This document shows positions 9,685 through 17,381 of a stretch of 64,000 nucleotides of DNA, piece by piece. The stretch is from Arthrobacter sp. YD4 (lineage in GTDB: Bacteria > Actinomycetota > Actinomycetes > Actinomycetales > Micrococcaceae). Below the pieces are notes generated by a model, which was not told the DNA's origin, ran no database searches, and was given only the letters and a program-made list of their open reading frames with translations. The stretch covers positions 351,419 through 415,418 of the forward strand of contig NZ_JAUHHD010000002.1 in the NCBI RefSeq assembly GCF_030410515.1, in the 5' to 3' direction. Made by a program: the position numbers and the translations under genes. Each line of letters opens with the position of its first letter. Position 1 is the stretch's first letter.

Positions 9685-11439
9685 ATGACCGTGACTGACG
9701 AATTCCGGGCCGCGAGGGACAGGCTGCTCGCCCTGCGCGGGGATTACGAGGCCGCCCGGGACGAGTTCGAATGGCCACGGTTCGAGGAATTCAACTTCGC
9801 CCTGGACTGGTTCGACCAGATCGCCGCGGACCCGGAGCGCGGCGCGAAGCCGGCGCTGGTGATCGTGGAACAGGACGGCTCCGCCACCCGCCGCAGCTTC
9901 GCCGACCTCTCGGCCCGCTCCGCCCAGGTGGCCAACTGGCTCCGGGCGCAGGGCATCCGCCGCGGGGACCGGATGATCATCATGCTGGGCAACCAAGTGG
10001 AGCTCTGGGAGCTGATGCTCGCCGGCATCAAGCTCGGGATCGTCATGATCCCCACCACCACGCTGATGGGCCCGGCGGACCTGCGCGACCGCGTGGAGCG
10101 CGGCGGGGCCGGCTGGGCCGCCGTCGGCAGCGCCAACATCGGCAAGTTCGACGGCGTCCCCGGGGACTACCGGCTCATCGAGATCGGCGCGGGCACGGCA
10201 GGCACGGGCACCGGCGACGGGACCAGCGACGACGGGAAGAAGGACGCCCTGCGGTACGCCGACGCCGACGGCGCCCCGCTGGAGTTCACCCCGGACGCCC
10301 CCACCCGGGCCGACGAGACGCTGCTGCTCTACTTCACCTCCGGCACCACCTCCAAGGCCAAGCTGGTGGAGCACACCCACACCTCTTACCCGGTGGGGCA
10401 CCTGTCCACCATGTTCTGGATCGGCATGGAACCGGGCGACGTGCACCTGAACGTCGCCTCCCCCGGCTGGGCCAAGCACGCCTGGTCCAACGTCTTCACC
10501 CCGTGGATCGCCGAGGCCTGCGTCTTCATCTACAACTACGACCGCTTCGACGCCAAGGCCCTGATGGAGCAAATGGACCGCGAGAAGGTCACCAGCTTCT
10601 GCGCACCGCCCACGGTCTGGCGGATGCTGATCCAGGCGGACCTGACCCTGCTGCAAAACCCGCCCACCAAGGTGGTCTCCGCCGGCGAACCGCTCAACGC
10701 CGAGGTCATCGACCAGGTCAACCGGGCCTGGGGCCAGACCATCCGGGACGGCTTCGGCCAGACCGAAACCACCGTGCAGATCGCCAACACCCCCGGCCAG
10801 CCAATCAAGATCGGCGCCATGGGCAAGCCGCTGCCGGGCTACGACGTCGTCCTGGTCGACCCGGCCACCGGCGAGGAGGGCGACGACGGCGAGCTCTGCC
10901 TGCGCCTGGATCCCCGCCCGGTGGGCCTGATGAAGGCCTACTACGGCGACCCCGAGAAGACCGCCGAGGCCTTCCGCGACGGCTACTACCACACGGGCGA
11001 CATGGCCAGCCGGGACGAGCGCGGGATCATCACCTACGTCGGCCGCGGCGACGACGTGTTCAAATCCTCGGACTACCGGCTCTCCCCGTTCGAGCTGGAG
11101 AGTGTCCTGATCGAACACCCCGCGGTGGCCGAGGCCGCCGTCGTCCCCTCCCCCGACGCGCTCAAGCTCTCCGTCCCCAAGGCGTTCGTAGTGCTGGCCT
11201 CCGGCCACCAGCCGGGGCCGGAGCTGGCCGAGGACATCCTGCGCTACTGCCGCGACCACCTGGCCCCCTTCAAGCGGATCCGTCGGCTGGAGTTCGCCGA
11301 GCTGCCCAAGACCATCTCCGGCAAGATCCGCCGGGTGGAGCTGCGGCACAGCGAAGAACTGCGCCACGGCAACGGGACGCCGCCGGAGGGACTGGGCACG
11401 GAGTACTCCGAGGCGGACTTCCCGGGGCTGAAGGGCTAG
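9685..11439 (+). CDS. AMP-dependent acyl-CoA synthetase (acetyl/medium-chain type)
   Basis: A 584-residue adenylate-forming enzyme that activates a carboxylic acid to its CoA thioester. The ATP loop TSGTTSKAK begins at residue 218, the aromatic adenine motif is DGFGQTETT, the hinge region has YHTGDMASRDERG and GRGDDVFKSSDYR, and the C-terminal catalytic lysine is Lys547 in TISGKIRR. The start ATG has GAAAGG upstream; in-frame sequence before it overlaps the promoter dyad. A marR gene follows after 2 nt, and a dehydrogenase lies divergently. The acid is unknown; sequence style is closer to acetyl/butyryl/medium-chain synthetases than to long-chain FadD. Confidence 0.88.
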   Translation: MTVTDEFRAARDRLLALRGDYEAARDEFEWPRFEEFNFALDWFDQIAADPERGAKPALVIVEQDGSATRRSFADLSARSAQVANWLRAQGIRRGDRMIIMLGNQVELWELMLAGIKLGIVMIPTTTLMGPADLRDRVERGGAGWAAVGSANIGKFDGVPGDYRLIEIGAGTAGTGTGDGTSDDGKKDALRYADADGAPLEFTPDAPTRADETLLLYFTSGTTSKAKLVEHTHTSYPVGHLSTMFWIGMEPGDVHLNVASPGWAKHAWSNVFTPWIAEACVFIYNYDRFDAKALMEQMDREKVTSFCAPPTVWRMLIQADLTLLQNPPTKVVSAGEPLNAEVIDQVNRAWGQTIRDGFGQTETTVQIANTPGQPIKIGAMGKPLPGYDVVLVDPATGEEGDDGELCLRLDPRPVGLMKAYYGDPEKTAEAFRDGYYHTGDMASRDERGIITYVGRGDDVFKSSDYRLSPFELESVLIEHPAVAEAAVVPSPDALKLSVPKAFVVLASGHQPGPELAEDILRYCRDHLAPFKRIRRLEFAELPKTISGKIRRVELRHSEELRHGNGTPPEGLGTEYSEADFPGLKG

Positions 11440-11441
11440 CC

Positions 11442-11954
11442 GTGGTGGGCGCCCCACTGCCGCGCGATCCGATTGCCGACGCCCGGCGGAACTGGGAGCG
11501 GCACGGTTGGTCCGACGTCGCCGCTCCCATGGCGGCGATCACCGCGATCATGCGCACCCAGCAGATCCTGCTGGCCCGGATCGAGGCAGTACTCAAGCCG
11601 TTCGGGCTGACCTTTGCCCGGTACGAGCTGCTGGCCCTGCTCAGTTTCGCCCGCAGCGGGGCGCTGCCCATGAACAAGGCCAGCGCCCTGCTGCAGGTCC
11701 ACCCCACCTCGGTGACCAACGCCGTGGACCGGCTGCAGGAAGCCGGCCTGGTACTCCGCTCACCGCACCCCACCGACGGGCGCACCACCCTGATCGAACT
11801 CACCTCGGGCGGGCGGACGCTGGCGAAGCGGGCGACGGCGGCACTGAACGGCGAGGTGTTCGCGCAGTCAGGCTTCGGCACCGAGGACGTGGACGCGCTG
11901 ATCCGGATCCTGGGCGACTTCCGGCGCGGGGCCGGGGACTTCACGGATCCCTAG
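11442..11954 (+). CDS. MarR-family transcriptional regulator of the acyl-CoA synthetase operon
   Basis: About 170 residues with the MarR winged helix: MNKASALLQVHPTSVTNAVDRLQEAGLV then SPHPTDGRTTLIELT as the wing. The likely start is GTG 11442 (or GTG 11445), 2 nt after the synthetase stop, with GAAGGG upstream, so it is co-translated with the synthetase. Local regulators in such operons usually sense the acyl-CoA product; that role and binding to the 9549-9582 dyad are inferred. It is clearly different in sequence from the other two MarR proteins of this window. Confidence 0.85.
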   Translation: MVGAPLPRDPIADARRNWERHGWSDVAAPMAAITAIMRTQQILLARIEAVLKPFGLTFARYELLALLSFARSGALPMNKASALLQVHPTSVTNAVDRLQEAGLVLRSPHPTDGRTTLIELTSGGRTLAKRATAALNGEVFAQSGFGTEDVDALIRILGDFRRGAGDFTDP

Positions 11955-12053
11955 GGAGTCGTAAACGGGCCAAAAAGAGGTGGCGGCCAGGACCCCTACA
12001 CTGGATTGACCACCGGATTCCGCCCCCGCGACGAGCAGCCCAAGGAGAGCCGC

Positions 12054-12686
12054 ATGGACTACGACGAATCGTTCTGGGACGAACGGTACCGGCAGCACGG
12101 CCTGCACGGTTCGGTCTGGAGCGGCCAGCCCAATCCCCAGCTCGTCGCCGAGGTGGCCGGGCTGGAACCGGGCTCAGCGCTCGACGTCGGCGCGGGCGAG
12201 GGAGCGGACGCCGCCTGGCTGGCCCGGCACGGCTGGCGGGTGACCGCCGTCGATATCTCCTCGGTGGCACTTTCCCGCGCCGCCGACGCCGTCCGGGACG
12301 ATCCGGCCACGGCCTCCCGCATCACCTGGCAGCACGCGGACCTGACGGTGGCCCCGCCGCCGGCCGGGACCTTCGATCTGGTCTCCGCCCAGTACCTGCA
12401 CCTGCCGCCTGAGCAGCGCCCGGACGTGTACCAGCGCCTCGCCGCCTCGGTGGCGCCCCGCGGGACCCTGCTGATCGTTGGCCACCACCCCTCGGACCTC
12501 GAGACGAGCGTCCGCCGGCCCTCCCTGCCGGGGCTGCTGTTCACCGCCGAGCAGATCGCCGCGGAGCTGGACGGGGAGGACTGGGAAGTCGTCACCTGCG
12601 CGGCGCGGGCCCGGGCGGCGTCCGATGCCGAGGGCACGCCGGTGACGGTGCACGATGCGGTGTTGCGCGCGCGCCGGAGGCCCTGA
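12054..12686 (+). CDS. Class I SAM-dependent methyltransferase
   Basis: A 210-residue protein with the Rossmann methyltransferase motif I ALDVGAGEGADAAWLA, acidic motif TAVDIS and the FDLVSAQYLHLP motif IV region. The N-terminus (FWDERY...VWSGQPNP) resembles small tellurite-resistance or thiopurine-like methyltransferases. ATG 12054 has AAGGAG 6 nt upstream and was preferred over an in-frame upstream ATG with no ribosome site. It stands alone between the MarR gene and the convergent EAL gene. The substrate cannot be deduced. Confidence 0.85.
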   Translation: MDYDESFWDERYRQHGLHGSVWSGQPNPQLVAEVAGLEPGSALDVGAGEGADAAWLARHGWRVTAVDISSVALSRAADAVRDDPATASRITWQHADLTVAPPPAGTFDLVSAQYLHLPPEQRPDVYQRLAASVAPRGTLLIVGHHPSDLETSVRRPSLPGLLFTAEQIAAELDGEDWEVVTCAARARAASDAEGTPVTVHDAVLRARRRP

Positions 12687-12723
12687 GCCGCTTCCGGCCC
12701 CTTCTTTGTCCGCCCGCGCGGCG

Positions 12724-12795
12724 TCAGCGGGAGAGCGCGTCGCCCGATCCGAGGTCACCCGAGCCCCGGTCACCGGAGCCAAGATCCCCGGAGCC
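12724..12795 (-). repeat. Short GSGD-type coding repeats at the EAL protein C-terminus
   Basis: The last codons encode repeated GSGD units (GSGDLGSGDRGSGDLGSGD), visible in DNA as recurring GGATC/CCGGAG blocks. Such tracts can vary in copy number by slippage. They lie outside the EAL domain. Confidence 0.6.
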
Positions 12796-14181
12796 CCGGC
12801 CGGAGGAGCCGCCCCATTGCGCCCAGTCCCCCGGGTTCACGGACGGCCGGCCCAGATGGTACCCCTGCGCCGCGGCCATCCCGAGGGCGGTGACGGCCCT
12901 CAGCTCGGCGTCCGTCTCCACACCCTCGGCCAGCAGGGAGGCGCCGATCTCGGCCGCAAACCCCACCATGGCGGCACCCAGGGCACGGTGGGCGGTCTCG
13001 GAGTCGATGTCCCGCACAATGGCGCGGTCCAGCTTGATCAGGTCCGGGGTGAGCTTGATGATGTGCCGCATCGAGGCGAAGCCCGAGCCGGCGTCGTCGA
13101 TCGCTACCCGCAGGCCCGCCGCCCGCACCGGGGCCAGCGCGTTGGAGAGCGCGGCGTAGTCGTTGACCTCCTGGCGCTCGGTCACCTCGATCACAACCCT
13201 GGCGGGGGCGATCGGTGCCTGCCAGAGGACCTCGTGCACGGCGGGATCGAGGCAGGCCTCCGGGGACAGGTTCACCGCCACGTACAGCTCCGCAGGGAGT
13301 CCCCGGGCCGCCTGCAGCGCAGTGCGCAGCGCCAGCAGCTCCAGTTCCACCCCGAGCCCCACGGAGGATGCCTGGACGAACCACGCCTCGGGCGAGGTGC
13401 CCTCCGAGGCGGGGAAACGGCTCAGCGCCTCGACGCCCACCACCCGGCCGGAGGCGAGGCAGCGGATGGGCTGGAAGGCGGTGACGAGGCGGGCCGCGGC
13501 GAGCTGCTCGGAGACCCGGCGGCGGACCTGTTCGGACTCATACGCGGTGGACGGCAGGTCCTCGACGGCGCGGGCCATGCCCTCGAAGCCGGCGGGGTTC
13601 CCGGCGTCGTCGAGGACGGCCTCCCCGGTCACCTCCATCAGGACGCCGGTGCCGTTGCGGTGCCGGCAGACCAGCACCAGCCCGGTGAAGGTCCGGTCGT
13701 CACCGGCGGCCGGCTGGGCCCGCAGCGCCGTCGCCAGATCGGAGGGGTCCAGGACCAGGCCGATCGGACTGCCCACGAGCTCCTCGGGGGCGTAGCCGGT
13801 GAGCTGTTCGCACATCGGGCTGGAGAAGGTGATGGAGCCCGCGCTGTCCACGGCCCAGAGCCACTCGCGGCTGACCCGGAACATGGTGCGGACCTGCCGG
13901 GAGGAGCGGCTGGCCTGGAGCCGCTCGGCGCGGCGCTGCCGGGTGATGCGCACGGCCGAGTACACCACGATCGGAACGAAGGAGAGCAGCACCGCGTCCA
14001 GGACCCACTGCCAGCGCGCCGCGTCCTCCAGCGGCTCGATGCCCAGCAGGGAGGGGATGCGGACCACCAGGGCCAGGACCAGGTCGACGGCCACGATGAG
14101 GCCCAGCCACGCACCGGGCGGCAGCCCCATCCGGGTTTGCGGCCGTGACCGGTGGTGCACCTGATCCGGCTGCCTGACCAT
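12724..14181 (-). CDS. Membrane-anchored PAS-EAL protein, probable cyclic di-GMP phosphodiesterase
   Basis: The 485-residue protein has two N-terminal membrane helices (about 20-40 and 60-78), a PAS domain (about 95-210) and an EAL domain (about 230-455). EAL motifs are present: VEALSRF, VNLSPEA, VIEVTERQEV, AIDDAGSGFASM, LIKLDRAIVRDI and LAEGVET. The usual DDFGTG reads DDAGSG, which may affect dimer-linked activity. The C-terminus is a run of GSGDLGSGDRGSGD-type repeats. It would degrade cyclic di-GMP and oppose the GGDEF protein at 6497-8257. Confidence 0.88.
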   Translation of the reverse strand: MVRQPDQVHHRSRPQTRMGLPPGAWLGLIVAVDLVLALVVRIPSLLGIEPLEDAARWQWVLDAVLLSFVPIVVYSAVRITRQRRAERLQASRSSRQVRTMFRVSREWLWAVDSAGSITFSSPMCEQLTGYAPEELVGSPIGLVLDPSDLATALRAQPAAGDDRTFTGLVLVCRHRNGTGVLMEVTGEAVLDDAGNPAGFEGMARAVEDLPSTAYESEQVRRRVSEQLAAARLVTAFQPIRCLASGRVVGVEALSRFPASEGTSPEAWFVQASSVGLGVELELLALRTALQAARGLPAELYVAVNLSPEACLDPAVHEVLWQAPIAPARVVIEVTERQEVNDYAALSNALAPVRAAGLRVAIDDAGSGFASMRHIIKLTPDLIKLDRAIVRDIDSETAHRALGAAMVGFAAEIGASLLAEGVETDAELRAVTALGMAAAQGYHLGRPSVNPGDWAQWGGSSGRGSGDLGSGDRGSGDLGSGDALSR

Positions 14182-14212
14182 AGCTATGACGTCCCCTCCA
14201 ACCCAAAAGTTG

Positions 14213-14245
14213 CGGCAATCTTGTCACATATAGGCAAGATTGCCG
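14213..14245. promoter_or_regulatory. Perfect 11-bp-arm inverted repeat upstream of the EAL gene
   Basis: CGGCAATCTTG (14213-14223) is exactly mirrored by CAAGATTGCCG (14235-14245) around an 11-nt AT-rich centre containing TATA. It lies 32 nt upstream of the EAL gene start. It fits an operator overlapping the promoter; as an RNA it would form a hairpin in the leader, followed by only CAACTTTTG, a weak terminator tail. Confidence 0.7.
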
Positions 14246-14286
14246 GAATGGCGCGGCCGGGTTCGGAAAACGTTCACCAACGCGGT

Positions 14287-14326
14287 CCGGCCTGACCCCG
14301 TCGATGGCGACGGGCCGTCAGGCCGG
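14287..14326 (-). terminator. Hairpin after the Cys-motif gene
   Basis: CCGGCCTGAC pairs with GTCAGGCCGG, continuing after a 2-nt bulge into CCCGTCG/CGACGGG with a 4-nt loop. It sits 20 nt after the 14346-14858 stop on the minus strand. No U-tract follows, so termination efficiency is uncertain. Confidence 0.6.
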
Positions 14327-14345
14327 ATACGTGGTGTTAGGGCGT

Positions 14346-14858
14346 TTAGGCCAGCATGTCTTCGAGCTCGGCGGCGCTGATGCCGGCGGCGACGCCGAGG
14401 CCTGAGCGCTCGGCACCAGCCTGGTCCGCGGCACGGACGGCGGTGGCGAGGGCCGCCTGGGCGGCGTCCATCTCCCACTGCAGGCTCTCCAGTCTGCCGG
14501 AGGCGGCGCGGACGGCGGCCAGCGGATCCGCAACCGGGGCTACGTCCTGGCGGAAGCCGCACGGGCAGACCCACTCACCCAGGCCGGTGTGGAACTGCGC
14601 CCAGGGCAGGGAGGCATCGGGGTCAGGCGACATGGACATCTCAGCGCCGCAGTGCGACGGCGCCTCGGACGAGGCGGTGCGCTCCTTGGCCTTCGGGGTG
14701 CCCTGCCCGGCGAAAGGCTCATCCATGTTCACGCTAAAGTCAGCCACCGGAGCCTGGGCGGCCTTCGGGGCCGACGTCGTTCCGTCTGCCGCTGCGCCGC
14801 GGCCGGAGTCCGGTTCTTCGGAGGTCTTGCGTTCGATTACAGCAGTCATTCGATCCAT
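14346..14858 (-). CDS. Hypothetical protein with paired Cys motifs and helical C-terminus
   Basis: No family was recognised. The product has 170 residues if it starts at ATG 14858, or 167 from ATG 14849. It has a charged, flexible N-terminal half, then SHCGAEM and, about 30 residues later, WVCPCGF, a spacing that could bind zinc. The last 65 residues (DPLAAVRAASGRLESLQWEMDA onward, Ala/Glu-rich) look like one long helix or coiled coil. It follows the MarR gene by 46 nt, all of which is a CTAG-rich array, so it is probably that regulator's target. No signal peptide or membrane helix is seen. Confidence 0.7.
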   Translation of the reverse strand: MDRMTAVIERKTSEEPDSGRGAAADGTTSAPKAAQAPVADFSVNMDEPFAGQGTPKAKERTASSEAPSHCGAEMSMSPDPDASLPWAQFHTGLGEWVCPCGFRQDVAPVADPLAAVRAASGRLESLQWEMDAAQAALATAVRAADQAGAERSGLGVAAGISAAELEDMLA

Positions 14859-14861
14859 CGC

Positions 14862-14911
14862 CTCTAGATAGCTAGCTAATTACCTAGCTAGACTATCTAG
14901 TTTCCTAGCTT
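14862..14911. promoter_or_regulatory. Array of six CTAG motifs between marR-like gene and Cys-motif gene
   Basis: About 50 bp contain six copies of CTAG, some inside the longer word TAGCTAGCTA and its neighbour CCTAGCTAGA. CTAG is normally very rare in high-GC actinobacterial DNA and the segment is AT-rich. The array spans the end of the MarR gene and the full upstream region of the Cys-motif gene, which marks it as a multi-site operator, probably for the MarR protein. Confidence 0.7.
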
Positions 14912-15435
14912 TGTCCAGCGGAGACGAGATCGGGGTGTTCGGCATCCACCGTATCAACTGCCTCGCGCATCCGCTGCAGGAAGAAGGTGACCGCCTCGGC
15001 CTGTTCCGGCGTCAGCGATTCGGCCACCTCGATCATGCGCTGGTGCATTTGGCTGAGCGTGTGCCGCACCTCTTCGTCGGCCCCGGGGGTGGGCCGCAGA
15101 ATGATGGCCCGGCGGTCCACCGGATGCGGCTCACGGGTGACGAACCCGCCGCTGACCATCCGGTCCACCAGGGCCGTCATGGAGGCCGACGTCATGCCCA
15201 GGCGTGCGGCAAGTTCCTTGGGGCGGATGCCGTGCCCGGCCTTTTCGGCGTCGAGCAGGTAGCGCAGCGCCAGCAGGTCCGTCTCCCCCATGGCCATGGA
15301 GGAGCGGGTCCGGCGGCGCATGGCCGTCTCGGAGGCCCGGTATTCCCTGAGCGCATTCAAGACCCGCACGGCGGTGGCTCGTCGGCTCTCGTCGGGCGGG
15401 TACCAGTAACCTTCTCCGGTACCTAGAGGTTTCAT
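14905..15435 (-). CDS. MarR-family transcriptional regulator next to the CTAG array
   Basis: A 176-residue MarR protein: HTH IRPKELAARLGMTSASMTALVDRMVSGG and wing VTREPHPVDRRAIILRPT, with a long C-terminal dimerisation helix (LTPEQAEAVTFFLQRMREAVD). It is a close paralogue of the regulator at 5813-6322. ATG 15435 has AAGGAAT 6 nt upstream. That ribosome site is one arm of a 7-bp inverted repeat (ATTCCTT 15442-15448 / AAGGAAT 15473-15479) which also encloses a CCTAG word, so autoregulation is likely. Ligand unknown. Confidence 0.86.
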   Translation of the reverse strand: MKPLGTGEGYWYPPDESRRATAVRVLNALREYRASETAMRRRTRSSMAMGETDLLALRYLLDAEKAGHGIRPKELAARLGMTSASMTALVDRMVSGGFVTREPHPVDRRAIILRPTPGADEEVRHTLSQMHQRMIEVAESLTPEQAEAVTFFLQRMREAVDTVDAEHPDLVSAGQS

Positions 15436-15441
15436 CGCGAA

Positions 15442-15479
15442 ATTCCTTGATCGCCTAGATGTACGACAGTCTAAGGAAT
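15442..15479. promoter_or_regulatory. Inverted repeat over the MarR gene promoter/RBS
   Basis: ATTCCTT and AAGGAAT arms of 7 bp are separated by 24 bp that include CCTAGAT. The arm proximal to the gene carries the ribosome binding site. Likely an autoregulatory site. Confidence 0.5.
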
Positions 15480-15547
15480 AGATGGTAGCCGAGATCGGCC
15501 CCGGGTTCCAGACCGTGCCGTCCGGCGCGCGGGTCGGGAAACGCGAA

Positions 15548-15576
15548 AGCCGCCCCGCGACGTGGGCGGGGCGGCT
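15548..15576 (-). terminator. Terminator hairpin of the valine-degradation operon
   Basis: AGCCGCCCCGC pairs perfectly with GCGGGGCGGCT (11 bp, 7-nt loop), 52 nt past the enoyl-CoA hydratase stop. On the minus strand it is followed by TTTCGCG, a short U-run. Confidence 0.65.
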
Positions 15577-15627
15577 GCGTCCGCCGTGTGGAGAGCAGGC
15601 GGTGTGGAGCGTCAGTGCTGCGGTGCG

Positions 15628-16404
15628 TCAGCGGTGGCTGAAGTCCGGCTGGCGCTTCTCGCTGAACGCCGCCATGCCCTCCTTCTGGTCTGCCGTGGCG
15701 AAGAGGGAATGGAAGATGCGGCGTTCGAACAGGACGCCCTGGGCCAGGCCCGTCTCGAAAGCCGCATTGACCGCCTCCTTGGCCACCATCGCAACCGGCT
15801 TGGATTTCGCCGCGATGACCTCGGCGGCCTTCAGGGCCTCCGCCACGACGTCGTCGGCGGGTACCACCCTGGAGACCAGCCCGGAGCGTTCGGCCTCGGC
15901 GGCATCCATCATGCGGCCGGTGAGGACCATATCCATGGCTTTGGCCTTGCCGACCGCACGGGTGAGGCGCTGAGAGCCGCCCATCCCCGGGATCACGCCC
16001 AGATTGATCTCCGGCTGGCCGAACTTGGCGTTGTCCCCGGCGATGATGATGTCGCACATCATGGCCAATTCGCAGCCGCCGCCGAGCGCGAAGCCGGAGA
16101 CGGCGGCGATCAGCGGGATCCGCAGCCGGGTCAGGTCCTCCCAGCCGCGGAACCAGTCGGAGGCGTACATGTCCATGTAGTCCTTGGACTGCATCTCCTT
16201 GATGTCGGCGCCGGCGGCGAAGGCCTTGGCGGAACCGGTGAGCACGACGGCACCGACCTCCGGGTCGGTATCCATCGCGGAAACCGCCGCGACGACCTCG
16301 TCCAGGGTGGCTTTGTTCAGGGCATTGAGCGCCTGTGGCCGGTTGAGCGTCACGAGGCCCACGCGGCCGCGGCGCTCCACCAGAATGTTTGCGTAGTCGG
16401 TCAT
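15628..16404 (-). CDS. Enoyl-CoA hydratase (crotonase family)
   Basis: A 258-residue crotonase with the oxyanion-hole segments [11 protein letters not shown] and [15 protein letters not shown], and the two catalytic glutamates expected in the [15 protein letters not shown] region (the short-chain hydratase pattern). In valine breakdown it would hydrate methacrylyl-CoA to 3-hydroxyisobutyryl-CoA. ATG 16404 overlaps the mmsB stop as ATGA, so it is the fourth gene of a translationally coupled operon. A longer in-frame reading exists but lies inside mmsB. Confidence 0.92.
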   Translation of the reverse strand: MTDYANILVERRGRVGLVTLNRPQALNALNKATLDEVVAAVSAMDTDPEVGAVVLTGSAKAFAAGADIKEMQSKDYMDMYASDWFRGWEDLTRLRIPLIAAVSGFALGGGCELAMMCDIIIAGDNAKFGQPEINLGVIPGMGGSQRLTRAVGKAKAMDMVLTGRMMDAAEAERSGLVSRVVPADDVVAEALKAAEVIAAKSKPVAMVAKEAVNAAFETGLAQGVLFERRIFHSLFATADQKEGMAAFSEKRQPDFSHR

Positions 16405-17381
16405 GCCTGTCCCCTCGGCTGTTCTGATTTGTCCCGGATGTCGGTGATGATGCCGGAGAAGTCCCGCCCGGCACCGCCTTCCGCGGCAAAAGTATCGTAG
16501 ATTTCGGAGGCCATCGGTCCCAGCTGGGCGGCCACGCCGGTGCTCTCGAGGGCGTTCAGGGCCAGTTTCAGGTCCTTGGCCATCAGCGCTCCGGCGAATC
16601 CGGGCTGGTAGTCCCGGTTGGCGGGGCTGGTGGGCACCGGGCCGGGCACCGGGCAGTTGGTGGTGAGCGCCCAGCACTGCCCGGAGGCCGCTGACGCCAC
16701 GTCGAAGAGGGCCTGGTGTGTCAGCCCGAGCTTCTCGCCGAGGACGAAGGCCTCGCTGACGGCGATCATGGAGATGCCCAGGATCATGTTGTTGCAGATC
16801 TTGGCGGCCTGGCCGGCGCCGTGGGCACCGCAGTGCACCACCCGCTTGCCCATCACCTCGAGCATCGGCCGCACGGCCTCAAAGTCATCCGGGTCGGCGC
16901 CCACCATGAAGGTCAGCGTCCCGGCTTCGGCGCCCACGACGCCGCCGGAGACGGGGGCGTCGACGGCCCGGTGGCCGGCCTCCACCGCCAGGGCCGAGGC
17001 CTCCCGCGCCTCGTCGACGTTGATGGTGGAGCAGTCCAGGAACATGGTCCCCGGGCGGGCTGCGGCCAGCAGGCCCGGTTGGCCCTGCTGTCCCGGCCCG
17101 CCGGAGGTGCCCCGGTAGGCGTCCAGGAGGTGCTTGCCGCTGGGCAGCATGGTCAGCACGACGGCGGCCCCGGCGACGGCGTCCGCCGCGGTGTCCGCCG
17201 TGGCGATGCCGTGCGCCCGCGCCGCTTCCAGGGCGGCCGGGACGAGGTCGTAGCCTGTCACCGTGTACCCGGCCTTGACCAGGTTCACCGCCATCGGGCC
17301 GCCCATGTGCCCCAGGCCCAGGAAGGCAATGGGGCCGATGGGCGCGCCGGGCTGCACCCCGCCGGTCGGTGTTTCAGACAT
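16401..17381 (-). CDS. mmsB: 3-hydroxyisobutyrate dehydrogenase
   Basis: A 326-residue NAD-dependent beta-hydroxyacid dehydrogenase that oxidises 3-hydroxyisobutyrate to methylmalonate semialdehyde. Seen are the dinucleotide motif [15 protein letters not shown], the substrate loop [16 protein letters not shown] and the catalytic Lys in [11 protein letters not shown]. An insertion ([15 protein letters not shown]) after the LPSGKH motif is not usual. Its ATG lies 8 nt inside the end of the upstream hydrolase gene. The product feeds MmsA, encoded first in the operon. Confidence 0.94.
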   Translation of the reverse strand: MSETPTGGVQPGAPIGPIAFLGLGHMGGPMAVNLVKAGYTVTGYDLVPAALEAARAHGIATADTAADAVAGAAVVLTMLPSGKHLLDAYRGTSGGPGQQGQPGLLAAARPGTMFLDCSTINVDEAREASALAVEAGHRAVDAPVSGGVVGAEAGTLTFMVGADPDDFEAVRPMLEVMGKRVVHCGAHGAGQAAKICNNMILGISMIAVSEAFVLGEKLGLTHQALFDVASAASGQCWALTTNCPVPGPVPTSPANRDYQPGFAGALMAKDLKLALNALESTGVAAQLGPMASEIYDTFAAEGGAGRDFSGIITDIRDKSEQPRGQA

